DNA of 64,000 bases from contig CALVAK010000010.1 of the NCBI GenBank assembly GCA_944325525.1, positions 1-64,000 on the forward strand. The letters are read 5' to 3'. The notes below the pieces were generated by a model. The model saw only the letters and a program-made list of their open reading frames with translations. It was not told the origin of the DNA and searched no databases. This stretch comes from Candidatus Gastranaerophilales bacterium (GTDB lineage: Bacteria; Cyanobacteriota; Vampirovibrionia; Gastranaerophilales; Gastranaerophilaceae). Shown piece by piece: positions 1 through 7,678 of the stretch (its first letter is position 1; each line of letters opens with the position of its first letter). Position numbers and translations under genes: made by a program.

Positions 1-32
1 ATTAAAATAAAAAATGTCGATGGCGGGACTTG
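1..32. repeat. tRNA 3'-end-like repeat, copy A
   Basis: Bases 1-32 match bases 382-413, which are the 3' end and downstream flank of the tRNA-Leu gene, at 27 of 32 positions. Read on the minus strand, 15-30 looks like the end of a tRNA: a T-stem CCCGC, an acceptor arm CATCGAC and a discriminator A. No D-arm or anticodon arm follows in 31-100, so this is a fragment and not a tRNA gene. It may be the scar of duplication or integration at a tRNA 3' end. Confidence 0.5.
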
Positions 33-55
33 CTTCTTTGATTTTACTGTTTCTC

Positions 56-97
56 GGGCGAGTAATTTGTTTCACTTTGTTGTCACAAATTTCGCCC
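56..97. other. Imperfect inverted repeat in gene-poor strip 1-395
   Basis: GGGCGA plus ATTTGT on the left (56-70) pairs with ACAAATTTCGCCC on the right (85-97) with a two-base bulge. Further small inverted repeats lie at 145-150/164-169 (AATCCG/CGGATT) and 330-359 (a stem built on AACCC and CAAAGC). The strip 1-395 is less AT-rich than its surroundings. The open frames crossing it start inside the tRNA-like repeats and have no ribosome binding site, so I see no protein gene here. Confidence 0.4.
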
Positions 98-194
98 TCA
101 CTTACTAGAGTTCGCTCGCTTTGCTCGACTTCACTCTTACGTAAAATCCGCAACCCGCTAATACGGATTAAAGCCCTCACCAATCAAGCATATA

Positions 195-228
195 AAAAAA
201 GGGATAACACAATTGTTATCCCTTTTTT
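195..228. terminator. Bidirectional intrinsic terminator
   Basis: The sequence forms AAAAAAGGGATAACA / TGTTATCCCTTTTTT around a short loop, with A and T runs on both sides, so it could stop transcription in either direction. It lies downstream (minus strand) of the tRNA-Leu gene, and may also serve a gene left of the window. Confidence 0.7.
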
Positions 229-231
229 AAT

Positions 232-247
232 TGTCGATGGCGGGACT
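232..247. repeat. tRNA 3'-end-like repeat, copy B
   Basis: These 16 bases are identical to 15-30 (TGTCGATGGCGGGACT). On the minus strand they read as the last 16 bases of a tRNA. Again no body of a tRNA follows. Two identical tRNA-tail copies and the real tRNA-Leu lie within 480 bases. Confidence 0.5.
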
Positions 248-395
248 GTCTTGCTCGTTCGCATTAAACGGCATTTTATGGCGAAGGTTCAACACCTCCG
301 CCATTTCAGCCTCTGCTCACTCGCGTTTGAACCCTTACAAAGCTTTGCTTTGTGGGGTTCTGCGTCCCGCATCCAATTATCATTCAAATAAAAAA

Positions 396-477
396 TGTCG
401 TAGATGGGACTTGAACCCATAAGGAGCAATCCACACGCCCCTCAAACGTGCGCGTATACCAATTCCGCCACTACGAC
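396..477 (-). tRNA. tRNA-Leu (anticodon GAG)
   Basis: The minus strand folds as a tRNA. The acceptor arm is GTCGTAG/CTACGAC with discriminator A at 396. There is a D-arm region with GGCGGAATTGGTA, an anticodon stem CACGT/GCGTG and loop TTGAGGG giving anticodon GAG. A long variable arm follows, as expected for leucine, and the T-arm is ATGGG-TTCAAGT-CCCAT. The terminal CCA is not encoded. GAG reads CUC/CUU codons. Confidence 0.93.
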
Positions 478-536
478 TTAACATTTATTATCTTATGATG
501 ATTTGTTTTTTTCGTCAATATTTCGTTTTATTTTTA

Positions 537-1757
537 TCAATATTTATTATTTAATATATAGTTCCGTTGTAATTGATTATACGTTTGCATACGGTTTTCT
601 CTTAGCATTGACCTCATTATTGTTATCTTTTTTGCATTTTGTCTTACTATTTTTCTTTGATAGTTGTCTTCATTTTCATATTTCATGGCAAAATTAAGCT
701 GTTTTGTCTTATTGCTTTCATCTTGTTTTATTGTGTTGAAACATGTTGTAAGTTCATTCCCTTTATAGTGTTTTATACAATAATTACATTGTTCAAAAAA
801 ATTATCCTGTCTTGCTATCCAGTATTCATTGCTTCCGTATGCAGGGGCACTTGAAATAATTTGTATCCAGTTAAGTTTATCAATGTATTTGTTTTGTTTA
901 CTGTAATATTTATCCAATTTTCTTTGTTCTAATTTAATAATTTGTGCGTTTGCATAATAAAAATATTTAAGATTTTTTGCCAGATTACGTGCTTTATATA
1001 AGTATTCAAGTTTTAATGATTCATTTTTTTCTGTTAATGCTGCTCTTATGTAATTATCAGATATATTGGGTTTTAATTTTATTAATTGTTTTGCTGTTTT
1101 ATTTGCATTGTTTAAATCTTTTTTTCTGTAATATACGCTAAATTTTATTTCCTGTGCTTTATAGTAATTTTTATCTGTTTCGGGTACTAATAAAACATAT
1201 TTTAATGCTTCGCTTTTGTTATTCATATCTAAATAACATTCTGCTGCATATACGTATATATCTGATTTATTACCGGTTATTTTATTAAAGTATTCTATTG
1301 CTGTTGTTTTATCGTCACTTTTACAATATTGTTTGAATAGTAGTTTTAAAATTTCATTTTCACTAAGATATTTGTTCGGGGTTTTTATTTTCTTCAAATA
1401 TTCAATAGCTTTTGCACTGTTACCTTCTTTATCATATTTTTTATAAATCGCAAATAATGCCGGAATATAATCAGGCTTTATTTCAAGTATTTTTTCATAT
1501 TTCTCTTTTTTATAAAGTTTTGATATCTTCTTATAAAGTTTGTAATCTTCTTTGTTATAGAAAAAATCTTTTTGTATAGGTCTTATAACAAAACATTCAA
1601 GTGAAGTATCATATTTTACCGGATTATTCTTGTTTGATAAGCAATCGGATTGCAACGATGAGTCGCCGGCAGGCTGCGGCTTTAGATTTGATGTTTCCGC
1701 ATATACGTTTATTGAAAATAAAAAAATTAACGCAAAAAATAATAAAATCTTTTTCAT
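537..1757 (-). CDS. Exported TPR-like protein of unknown function
   Basis: The 406-residue product begins with a clear signal peptide (Lys-Lys, a Leu/Phe-rich core, then Val-Tyr-Ala before the likely cleavage site near residue 21). The middle, about residues 75-290, consists of short paired helices with spaced Ala/Tyr/Leu positions typical of tetratricopeptide-like repeats, usually protein-protein interaction scaffolds. The C-terminal third is rich in Lys, Gln, Asn and Tyr, with a pair of Cys residues around a CNYC stretch. The start is supported by AAGGA a few bases upstream of the ATG. The next gene upstream on this strand encodes a lipoprotein 14 bases away, so the two are probably co-transcribed. 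I do not recognise a specific family. Confidence 0.8.
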   Translation of the reverse strand: MKKILLFFALIFLFSINVYAETSNLKPQPAGDSSLQSDCLSNKNNPVKYDTSLECFVIRPIQKDFFYNKEDYKLYKKISKLYKKEKYEKILEIKPDYIPALFAIYKKYDKEGNSAKAIEYLKKIKTPNKYLSENEILKLLFKQYCKSDDKTTAIEYFNKITGNKSDIYVYAAECYLDMNNKSEALKYVLLVPETDKNYYKAQEIKFSVYYRKKDLNNANKTAKQLIKLKPNISDNYIRAALTEKNESLKLEYLYKARNLAKNLKYFYYANAQIIKLEQRKLDKYYSKQNKYIDKLNWIQIISSAPAYGSNEYWIARQDNFFEQCNYCIKHYKGNELTTCFNTIKQDESNKTKQLNFAMKYENEDNYQRKIVRQNAKKITIMRSMLRENRMQTYNQLQRNYILNNKY

Positions 1758-1771
1758 ATCAATCCTTTTGT

Positions 1772-2281
1772 CTATAATAATTCATTTAAATTGTATTTTG
1801 TATCATACAATCTTTTGTTGACTTCAAACTTGTAGCCAAGAGGAGGATTATTGGTTGTTTCCTTAATGTATTGTTCTTTTTTTGCCTGTGCTTTTCTTTT
1901 ACTTTTTTCTATATAAAAAGTAATTAGCTCATTATTGTCTGTTCTGGCATTGCCTTCTATTTCAACAAATTTCTTGCAAACCCATTCTCCGGATACATTT
2001 CTTCCGTCTGAACATCTTAATTCGGCAATACCTCGTTGTCCCTTGCACATTCCTGTCATCTGGCTTAAAAATGGAACATATGTAAGTTCTCCATATCCTT
2101 TACACTTTATCTTACTCGGTTCTGATGTAACTTCTATGTATCCGCTTCCTTGCAAGTCTAAATCAATTACTCCGGTAAATATCTCATTGTAATCATCATA
2201 TTTTCCGACAACATTTGCTTTACATCCGGTAACTAATATAGGAACTATTATTAAAAATAATACTAAAATTGTCTTTTTCAT
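1772..2281 (-). CDS. Putative lipoprotein
   Basis: The 169-residue product starts with Met-Lys-Lys, a hydrophobic stretch and a lipobox (Leu-Val-Thr-Gly-Cys) with the lipidated Cys near residue 20, so a lipid-anchored envelope protein is expected. The mature part contains repeated beta-like stretches and four further Cys residues, including one in a SDGRNVSGEWVC stretch that suggests disulfides. GAGG lies just upstream of the ATG. It precedes the TPR-like gene by 14 bases in the same direction. No specific function is recognisable. Confidence 0.78.
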   Translation of the reverse strand: MKKTILVLFLIIVPILVTGCKANVVGKYDDYNEIFTGVIDLDLQGSGYIEVTSEPSKIKCKGYGELTYVPFLSQMTGMCKGQRGIAELRCSDGRNVSGEWVCKKFVEIEGNARTDNNELITFYIEKSKRKAQAKKEQYIKETTNNPPLGYKFEVNKRLYDTKYNLNELL

Positions 2282-2423
2282 TGCTGCCTCATAAATTTAT
2301 TATAATAAAAAAATTCTTTTAAAAGCTAACATATTTTCATAAATTATTATATATTAATATTTTGATTTTTTGCAAATTATAAAATACAATATAACTTGTC
2401 CGATTTTATAATTATTTCTAAAT

Positions 2424-3032
2424 ATGAACTATATATGGTATTTCCTTATTATAATTTCAATAATATTTGCAGCTTTTAACGCAACATTGGATGAAGTGAC
2501 AAAAGCTATTTTTTCTGGCTGCGAACTGTCAATTAAAATCGGATTAACTCTGACGGCAATTATGACATTCTGGCTGGGTATTATGAAGATTGCTGAAAAA
2601 TCAGGTATTGTTGAATTTGTTTCAAAATTATTAACTCCTGTTACAGGGAAAATATTTCCTGAAGTTCCCAGAAACAATCCTGTTATAGGCGATATTGCAA
2701 TGAATTTTTCTGCAAATGCTCTCGGACTTGCTAATGCCGCAACTCCTATGGGAATAAAAGCTATGCAGGGTTTACAGAAAATTAACAAAGACAAAAATAG
2801 TGCTTCAAATTCAATGTGTACTTTGCTTGCAATGAATACTGCCGGGTTTCAATTAATACCGGCTACTGTTCTTGCTATACTGGCTGCAAACGGGTGCAAA
2901 AATCCTACGGAAATTATTGTACCTACATTAATTGTTACTTCTGTTGCTTTTGTAAGTGCTATAGTTATGGCAAGGCTATTCCAGACTGTTTTTCCTCCTC
3001 AAAAAGTAGAGATGGAGGATAAAAATGTTTAA
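2424..3032 (+). CDS. spmA: Nucleoside-recognition (Gate) domain protein, SpmA-like
   Basis: The 202-residue integral membrane protein matches the SpmA half of the SpmA/SpmB pair. Hydrophobic helices are interrupted by polar stretches such as GNAxGLANAATPMGIKA-type sequence at about residues 90-110, and a SGCELSIKIGLTLTAI-like segment lies near the N terminus. In Bacillus these proteins act in spore-core dehydration, but the pair is widespread in non-spore-formers and belongs to the nucleoside/ion transporter Gate superfamily. The substrate is unknown. The gene overlaps spmB by 8 bases, so translation is probably coupled. A TATAAT box at 2407-2412 puts the likely transcript start only a few bases before the ATG. 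Confidence 0.88.
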   Translation: MNYIWYFLIIISIIFAAFNATLDEVTKAIFSGCELSIKIGLTLTAIMTFWLGIMKIAEKSGIVEFVSKLLTPVTGKIFPEVPRNNPVIGDIAMNFSANALGLANAATPMGIKAMQGLQKINKDKNSASNSMCTLLAMNTAGFQLIPATVLAILAANGCKNPTEIIVPTLIVTSVAFVSAIVMARLFQTVFPPQKVEMEDKNV

Positions 3033-3561
3033 GGAAATTGTTAATATTATATCTCTCTGGGCACTACCGTTTATTATTCTGACAATATTAACTGTTGCTG
3101 TTATAAAAAAAGTTCCGGTTTATGAAACATTTATTGATGGAGCAAAAAACGGAGTTAAAACCGGAATTAGTATTTTTCCGTATTTAGTCGCAATTATTGT
3201 CGCAATATCAATGTTAAGAGCATCAGGAATTATTGATTGTTGTGCTGATATCTGTTCAGGACTTCTTGATAGAATACACATTCCGGCTGATATTATACCG
3301 TTAACTATTGTCCGTTCTTTATCAGGAAGTGCTGCTATTGGTGTGTTTTCTGATATTGTTGCTAATAATGACATAAATTCTTATACATCCAAACTTGCTG
3401 CAATAATGATGGGAAGTTCTGAAACAACTTTTTATGTCTTAACTGTTTATTTTGGTGCAGTTGGTATAAAAAAATATCGTTATGCTCTTTTAACGGGTAT
3501 ATGTGCTGATATTGTTGGAATTGTCATGTCTGTTGTAGTTGCAAGAGTCTTTTTTTGTTAG
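3025..3561 (+). CDS. spmB: Nucleoside-recognition (Gate) domain protein, SpmB-like
   Basis: The 178-residue membrane protein is the SpmB partner. Residues 30-60 carry the GAKNGVKTGISIFPYLVAI segment and residues 95-150 carry RSLSGSAAIGVFSDI followed by GSSETTFYVLTVYFG, both typical of this family. Its start codon lies inside the end of spmA, the usual arrangement. The two proteins probably form one membrane complex. There is no sporulation context in the window, so a transport role is more likely than a spore role. Confidence 0.88.
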   Translation: MFKEIVNIISLWALPFIILTILTVAVIKKVPVYETFIDGAKNGVKTGISIFPYLVAIIVAISMLRASGIIDCCADICSGLLDRIHIPADIIPLTIVRSLSGSAAIGVFSDIVANNDINSYTSKLAAIMMGSSETTFYVLTVYFGAVGIKKYRYALLTGICADIVGIVMSVVVARVFFC

Positions 3562-3664
3562 GTATATTTTTTCTTATTAATGTTAATTCGTTTCTTTTCC
3601 TTCATTCACAAATTTTTCCGGTAGGCTAATTGCCAATTTCCTGATTATAAATTAGAATTAGCTT

Positions 3665-4633
3665 ATGAATTTACTAGGATATGTTCTTAAGAGAATTTTG
3701 CAAACGATACCTTTGTTATTTCTGGTATCTTTAATTAGCTTTTTTCTTATACGACTTGCTCCGGTTGATCCGCTTGCAGAACTAAAGTTAAACCCTTCTA
3801 TTACACAAGAAACTCTGGATTATGAAGTTAAAAGACTAGGTTTAGATAAGCCTGTCATTGTTCAATATGGATTATGGTTAAAAAGTTTTATAAAAGGCGA
3901 TTTGGGATATTGTACCACTGGCGAAAAAGTTTCCGACAAACTTAAAGAACGTATACCCAATACCCTTTTATTAACCGGATTTGTTATATTTTTTACCTGG
4001 ATGGTCGGTATCCCTCTCGGTATTGCTGCTGCTCTTAATCGAAAAAAGATTCTTGACAGAATACTTACAATCCTATCTAGCATAGGAATGGCTATTCCGT
4101 CTTTTTTCTTTGCTTTGCTTTTATTAATCGTTGCTGTAAAAACAGGCTGGTTTCCTACAGGAGGTTTAACAAGCTATAATTATTCAGAATTAAGTTTTTC
4201 AGGAAAAATAATTGATATTCTTCATCATCTTGTTCTGCCGGTTATTGTCCTTTTCACAATTTCTCTTTCAGGTCTTCAAAGGCAGATGAGAGGTAATTTA
4301 CTTGATGTTTTGCAGGCTGATTATGTTAAATTTGCAAGAGCAAAAGGTTTAAGTGAAACTAAAGTAATTTATAAGCACGCTTTAAGAAATGCTATAAATC
4401 CTATGGTTACACTTTTAGGTTTTGAATTTGCTTCTCTTTTGAGCGGTGCAGCATTAACAGAGTATGTATTTCAATATCCCGGACTTGGACGTTTAATACT
4501 TGAAGCTGTTATGAAATCAGATATTAACCTTGTTATGGCTTCTTTAATGATTGGAACTGTTATGCTTGTTATGGGTAATCTGCTTGCAGATATTTTACTT
4601 AAAATGGTTGATCCCAGAGTGGAGGTTGCATAA
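3665..4633 (+). CDS. Peptide/nickel-type ABC transporter permease, DppB/OppB family
   Basis: This 322-residue inner-membrane permease has the family hallmarks: an N-terminal helix followed by LxRLAPVDP-type sequence, about six membrane spans, and a cytoplasmic EAA loop near residues 215-245 (YVKFARAKGLSETKVIYKHA) that docks on the ATPase. The C terminus has the DPRVEV ending common in DppB. It overlaps the following permease by one base (TAATG). No solute-binding protein or ATPase gene is adjacent, so the energy subunits must be elsewhere, or shared. Confidence 0.9.
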   Translation: MNLLGYVLKRILQTIPLLFLVSLISFFLIRLAPVDPLAELKLNPSITQETLDYEVKRLGLDKPVIVQYGLWLKSFIKGDLGYCTTGEKVSDKLKERIPNTLLLTGFVIFFTWMVGIPLGIAAALNRKKILDRILTILSSIGMAIPSFFFALLLLIVAVKTGWFPTGGLTSYNYSELSFSGKIIDILHHLVLPVIVLFTISLSGLQRQMRGNLLDVLQADYVKFARAKGLSETKVIYKHALRNAINPMVTLLGFEFASLLSGAALTEYVFQYPGLGRLILEAVMKSDINLVMASLMIGTVMLVMGNLLADILLKMVDPRVEVA

Positions 4634-5730
4634 TGCCTGTACTTCCGGATTTTAACAATGTTAATAATGAAAATATTTTAAAAGCTTTGTTAAAAGATAA
4701 ATTTGCAAAATATGCGTTATTTATACTCATTTTTCTTTATATTACAGTTTTCTTAGCTTCTTTTATATGCCCTTATAAAAAAGATTATTCAAATCGTGAT
4801 AAAGCATATTGTCCTCCTTCCAAAATATACATAATTAATGAAAAAGGCAAATTGTCTTTGCCTTATACATATAATTATAAAAGATTTTTTGATAAAGAAA
4901 CCTTTGAAACAAAATATGTAGAAGATAAATCAAAAAAATATAAAGTAAAATATTTTTCAAAGGGAGATAAATATAAACTCTTTGGAATTATTCCTTTCGA
5001 CAGACATTTTTATGATGTGGAAAAAGGCGGCGAATTGTATCTGCTGGGTACGGATATTAACGGTCGTGATAACTTCTCAAGGCTTTTATACGGAGGACAA
5101 ATTTCTTTAACAATAGGTTTTCTGGCTCTTTTGATTTCTTTTCCTCTCGGCATGATTTATGGCGGGATATCCGGATATTTGGGAGGGAAAACAGATTTCT
5201 TTATGATGAGAATAGCTGAAGCAATTATGTCTATACCGAGTTTTTATCTGTTAATTATTCTTGCTTCAATCCTTCCTGCAAATATGACAAGTGTACAGCG
5301 TTTTTCTTTAATTGTTGTTATTCTGGCTTTAATCGGATGGGCTGGTTTTTCCAGAGTTGTCAGAGGAATGGTGCTTTCTATTAAAAAAAGGGAATTTGTT
5401 CTGGCTTCAGAATCCATTGGAGCTTCAAAATTAAGAACAATTGTATATCATATTCTTCCGCAGACACTCAGCTATGTAATTGTCGCTATAACATTGAGTG
5501 TTCCTTCTTTTATTCTTTCAGAATCAGGGCTTAGCTTCTTAGGACTTGGTATTCAACAGCCTGATGCCAGTTGGGGTAATATGCTGAAAGAAGCTCAGGA
5601 ATTTGTTAATATTATTTCCAGACCCTGGCTTTTAACTCCCGGTTTTTTAATTTTTGTTGCGGTATTATCTTTTAATGTAATTGGTGATACAATTAGAGAT
5701 GCAGTAGATCCTAACAGCAAAGAAAGATAA
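4633..5730 (+). CDS. Peptide/nickel-type ABC transporter permease, DppC/OppC family
   Basis: The 365-residue partner permease has one N-terminal span, then an unusually long Lys/Tyr-rich insert (about residues 50-135), then the conserved LGTDINGRDNFSRLLYG motif that opens the transport domain. About five spans follow, with the EAA loop near residues 255-280 (REFVLASESIGASKLRTIV). The C-terminal DAVDP motif is the normal ending. The insert makes it longer than a typical DppC (about 300 residues), resembling the YejE type. It is translated in tandem with the preceding permease. Confidence 0.9.
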   Translation: MPVLPDFNNVNNENILKALLKDKFAKYALFILIFLYITVFLASFICPYKKDYSNRDKAYCPPSKIYIINEKGKLSLPYTYNYKRFFDKETFETKYVEDKSKKYKVKYFSKGDKYKLFGIIPFDRHFYDVEKGGELYLLGTDINGRDNFSRLLYGGQISLTIGFLALLISFPLGMIYGGISGYLGGKTDFFMMRIAEAIMSIPSFYLLIILASILPANMTSVQRFSLIVVILALIGWAGFSRVVRGMVLSIKKREFVLASESIGASKLRTIVYHILPQTLSYVIVAITLSVPSFILSESGLSFLGLGIQQPDASWGNMLKEAQEFVNIISRPWLLTPGFLIFVAVLSFNVIGDTIRDAVDPNSKER

Positions 5731-5735
5731 TTTAT

Positions 5736-6449
5736 ATGTGTGAGTTTATGAATTATTTCAGAATAGAAGATGCTGATATTCTGATGAGAATATTGTTCTC
5801 TATTGTCCTTGGTTCTATTATAGGATTTGAAAGAGAGCTTACAAATAAATCCGCTGGATTGAGAACTCAAATTATGGTTTGTCTCGGCTCTTGTTTATTT
5901 ACGATATTATCAATATACGGATTTTCTACTGCAGTAACGCTTTACCCTATAGGCGATCCCTCAAGAGTCGCTGCACAAATAATTACGGGTATTGGTTTTA
6001 TTGGTGCAGGTACTGTTTTGCGTCAGGGACTTACTGTTACCGGTTTAACTACCGCTTCTACTCTTTGGATTGTTGCTGCTATTGGTATGGCATGTGGCTG
6101 CGGTAAGCTTAGTATCGCAGTGGTATCTGCTGTACTTGCTGTCGCTATCCTTGTCTTAATAAGAATCTTTGAAGTTAGAATTATGCCGCATAATCTTAAA
6201 CACTTGAGAAAAATTAAAATTTCTTTTGTTTGTAAATATGATGAATATGAAGATGTATATAAAAAACTTATAAATATGTTCCCTGAAATTATTGATTATA
6301 ACCACAAAACAGTTGATGAAGATTGTGAAAATTTAAAAATAAACGCCAAGGTTTTTTCTAATGAAAAAAGCCCTGTTCTACAAATTTATAAAAAATTGGA
6401 GGAAATGAAAAATCTACAATCAGTTAGTGTTAAAGAAATTTTTGATTAA
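5736..6449 (+). CDS. MgtC/SapB family membrane protein
   Basis: The 237-residue product has the MgtC signature near residues 28-50 (GFERELTNKSAGLRT) and four to five membrane helices rich in Gly and Ala up to about residue 150. A cytoplasmic C-terminal domain of about 80 residues resembles the ACT-like domain of full-length MgtC. MgtC proteins inhibit the F1Fo ATPase and help survival at low magnesium in pathogens; in other bacteria the role is unclear. It starts 5 bases after the permease gene and is probably in the same operon. Confidence 0.88.
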   Translation: MCEFMNYFRIEDADILMRILFSIVLGSIIGFERELTNKSAGLRTQIMVCLGSCLFTILSIYGFSTAVTLYPIGDPSRVAAQIITGIGFIGAGTVLRQGLTVTGLTTASTLWIVAAIGMACGCGKLSIAVVSAVLAVAILVLIRIFEVRIMPHNLKHLRKIKISFVCKYDEYEDVYKKLINMFPEIIDYNHKTVDEDCENLKINAKVFSNEKSPVLQIYKKLEEMKNLQSVSVKEIFD

Positions 6450-6492
6450 TTCTTAAAAAAAATGTTATAATCATAATGGTTTAAAGATTAGT

Positions 6493-7326
6493 ATGCAAAA
6501 GACAGAAAAATTATATTCGAATATACCTCCGACAAGGTTAAGGAACAGAAAAGAAAAATTTAGAAGAGCAAGAAATCTTCCTTTCTGGACATGGCTTGCT
6601 GATAAAATTTTGTTTAGAATGCTGAGCCACAGGTTTTATGCATTGAGAATAAAAAATCTGGAAGCATTTAATGAAAAAAGAGATAAAAACTTCCCTTCCA
6701 TTATTTATGCTCCTCATAATAACTGGTGGGATGGTATTGTCGGTTATAATTTAATGAGACGTGCTTTTAAAGTTAGACCGAGGATGATGATAGAAGAGAT
6801 GAACAGATTTCCTCTGTTTGCTTTAATAGGGGCTTTTCCGGTTAATAAGGCATCGGCACAGGAAGCTATAAAATCTTTAAAATATATTGTTGATGACTTA
6901 AAAGACCCTGATATGGGCTTTTGGATTTTTCCTCAGGGAATAGTCAGACCACCGAATTACAGACCCATAGAATTTCAAACCGGTCTTGTTTATGTTGCAC
7001 AGAATGTTGCTAAAAAACACGGCGGTGTTAATCTTATTCCTCTTGCCGTAAATTATACATTTTTGCGTGAAGATAGACCCGAGTGCCTTGCCCAGGTCGG
7101 TGAACCTAAAATTATTACCGCTGAAAATGCTAAATTTGATAGACATGAATATACAAAGAAACTTCAGGAAGAATTTGAAGAGCTTTGTGATGAACAACTT
7201 CATTCTTTTTCTAAAGGTGAAGTTACCGGTTACGAATATATTTTTCGTCAAGATTTGCCGTGGAACAGAAAAATTGAGAAAAAATTAAAAAATATTGCAC
7301 TTGAAAATACTGATGAACCTGTTTAA
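6493..7326 (+). CDS. 1-acyl-glycerol-3-phosphate acyltransferase-like (PlsC) protein
   Basis: This 277-residue protein contains the acyltransferase H-x4-D motif as HNNWWD near residue 76, an IEEMNRFPLFALIGAFPVN segment, and a FPQGIVRPPN motif (FPEGTR-like, with Gln for Glu) near residue 154. This family transfers fatty acyl groups from acyl-ACP or acyl-CoA to lysophosphatidate or related acceptors. The hydrophobic part is weak, so it may be a peripheral membrane enzyme. A TATAAT box precedes the gene by about 25 bases. The exact acceptor lipid cannot be told from the sequence. Confidence 0.85.
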   Translation: MQKTEKLYSNIPPTRLRNRKEKFRRARNLPFWTWLADKILFRMLSHRFYALRIKNLEAFNEKRDKNFPSIIYAPHNNWWDGIVGYNLMRRAFKVRPRMMIEEMNRFPLFALIGAFPVNKASAQEAIKSLKYIVDDLKDPDMGFWIFPQGIVRPPNYRPIEFQTGLVYVAQNVAKKHGGVNLIPLAVNYTFLREDRPECLAQVGEPKIITAENAKFDRHEYTKKLQEEFEELCDEQLHSFSKGEVTGYEYIFRQDLPWNRKIEKKLKNIALENTDEPV

Positions 7327-7413
7327 TATGTTAAGTTTGTAACAAAAATCTGTTTTTTGGAAAAAAAATATGCTCAGAAATACTTTATATATAAGTATGG
7401 CTTTTGGTGTTCT

Positions 7414-7602
7414 ATGGACAAAAAATTAGATTTAGAGTTAGATTTGGATATTAAATGTATAAAAGCTTTTATAAAGCAGTATTCTGCTTTATATAAATGC
7501 AGTGTATCAAAATTCTCGGGTGTTGATAAGGTTTTATTATCAAGATTGTATTTTATTAAATTTCAGTTTAGAAATATATTTGATAATGGTATATGGCTTT
7601 AA
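7414..7602 (+). CDS. Possible small hypothetical protein
   Basis: A 62-residue frame begins at an ATG and encodes a charged start (Lys, Asp, Glu, Leu repeats) followed by a Tyr/Cys/Lys-rich segment. An upstream TTG would lengthen it to 81 residues. Neither start has a ribosome binding site, and no family is recognisable. It fills an otherwise empty 350-base stretch between plsC and the methyltransferase, so it could also be chance. Confidence 0.25.
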   Translation: MDKKLDLELDLDIKCIKAFIKQYSALYKCSVSKFSGVDKVLLSRLYFIKFQFRNIFDNGIWL

Positions 7603-7616
7603 ATCAGTTTCATTTC

Positions 7617-7646
7617 TTGCATTTTTTTTCTTTCATCATGTACAAT
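7617..7646 (+). promoter_or_regulatory. Candidate promoter of the DNA methyltransferase gene
   Basis: TTGCAT (7617-7622) and TACAAT (7641-7646) are separated by 18 bases, with TG directly before the -10. The predicted start of transcription is near 7653, leaving a leader of about 25 bases before the ATG at 7679. Confidence 0.5.
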
Positions 7647-7656
7647 ATATTTGTAT

Positions 7657-7672
7657 CTCTTTAATAAAGAGG
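7657..7672 (+). promoter_or_regulatory. Hairpin that covers the methyltransferase ribosome binding site
   Basis: CTCTTT (7657-7662) pairs with AAAGAG (7666-7671) across a three-base loop. The right arm is the Shine-Dalgarno sequence AAAGAGG of the methyltransferase gene. The short stem could lower translation, but it is weak and its effect is inferred. Confidence 0.4.
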
Positions 7673-7678
7673 CTTTAA

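Noticed and set aside
14..422. Two open frames starting in the repeats at 14 and 231
   Set aside because: Both begin inside the tRNA-tail repeats, lack ribosome binding sites and cross hairpins and a terminator. The second runs into the tRNA-Leu gene.
2424..3561. SpmA/SpmB as evidence of sporulation
   Set aside because: The pair occurs widely in bacteria that do not form spores, and no other sporulation gene is visible. The envelope genes point to a two-membrane cell.
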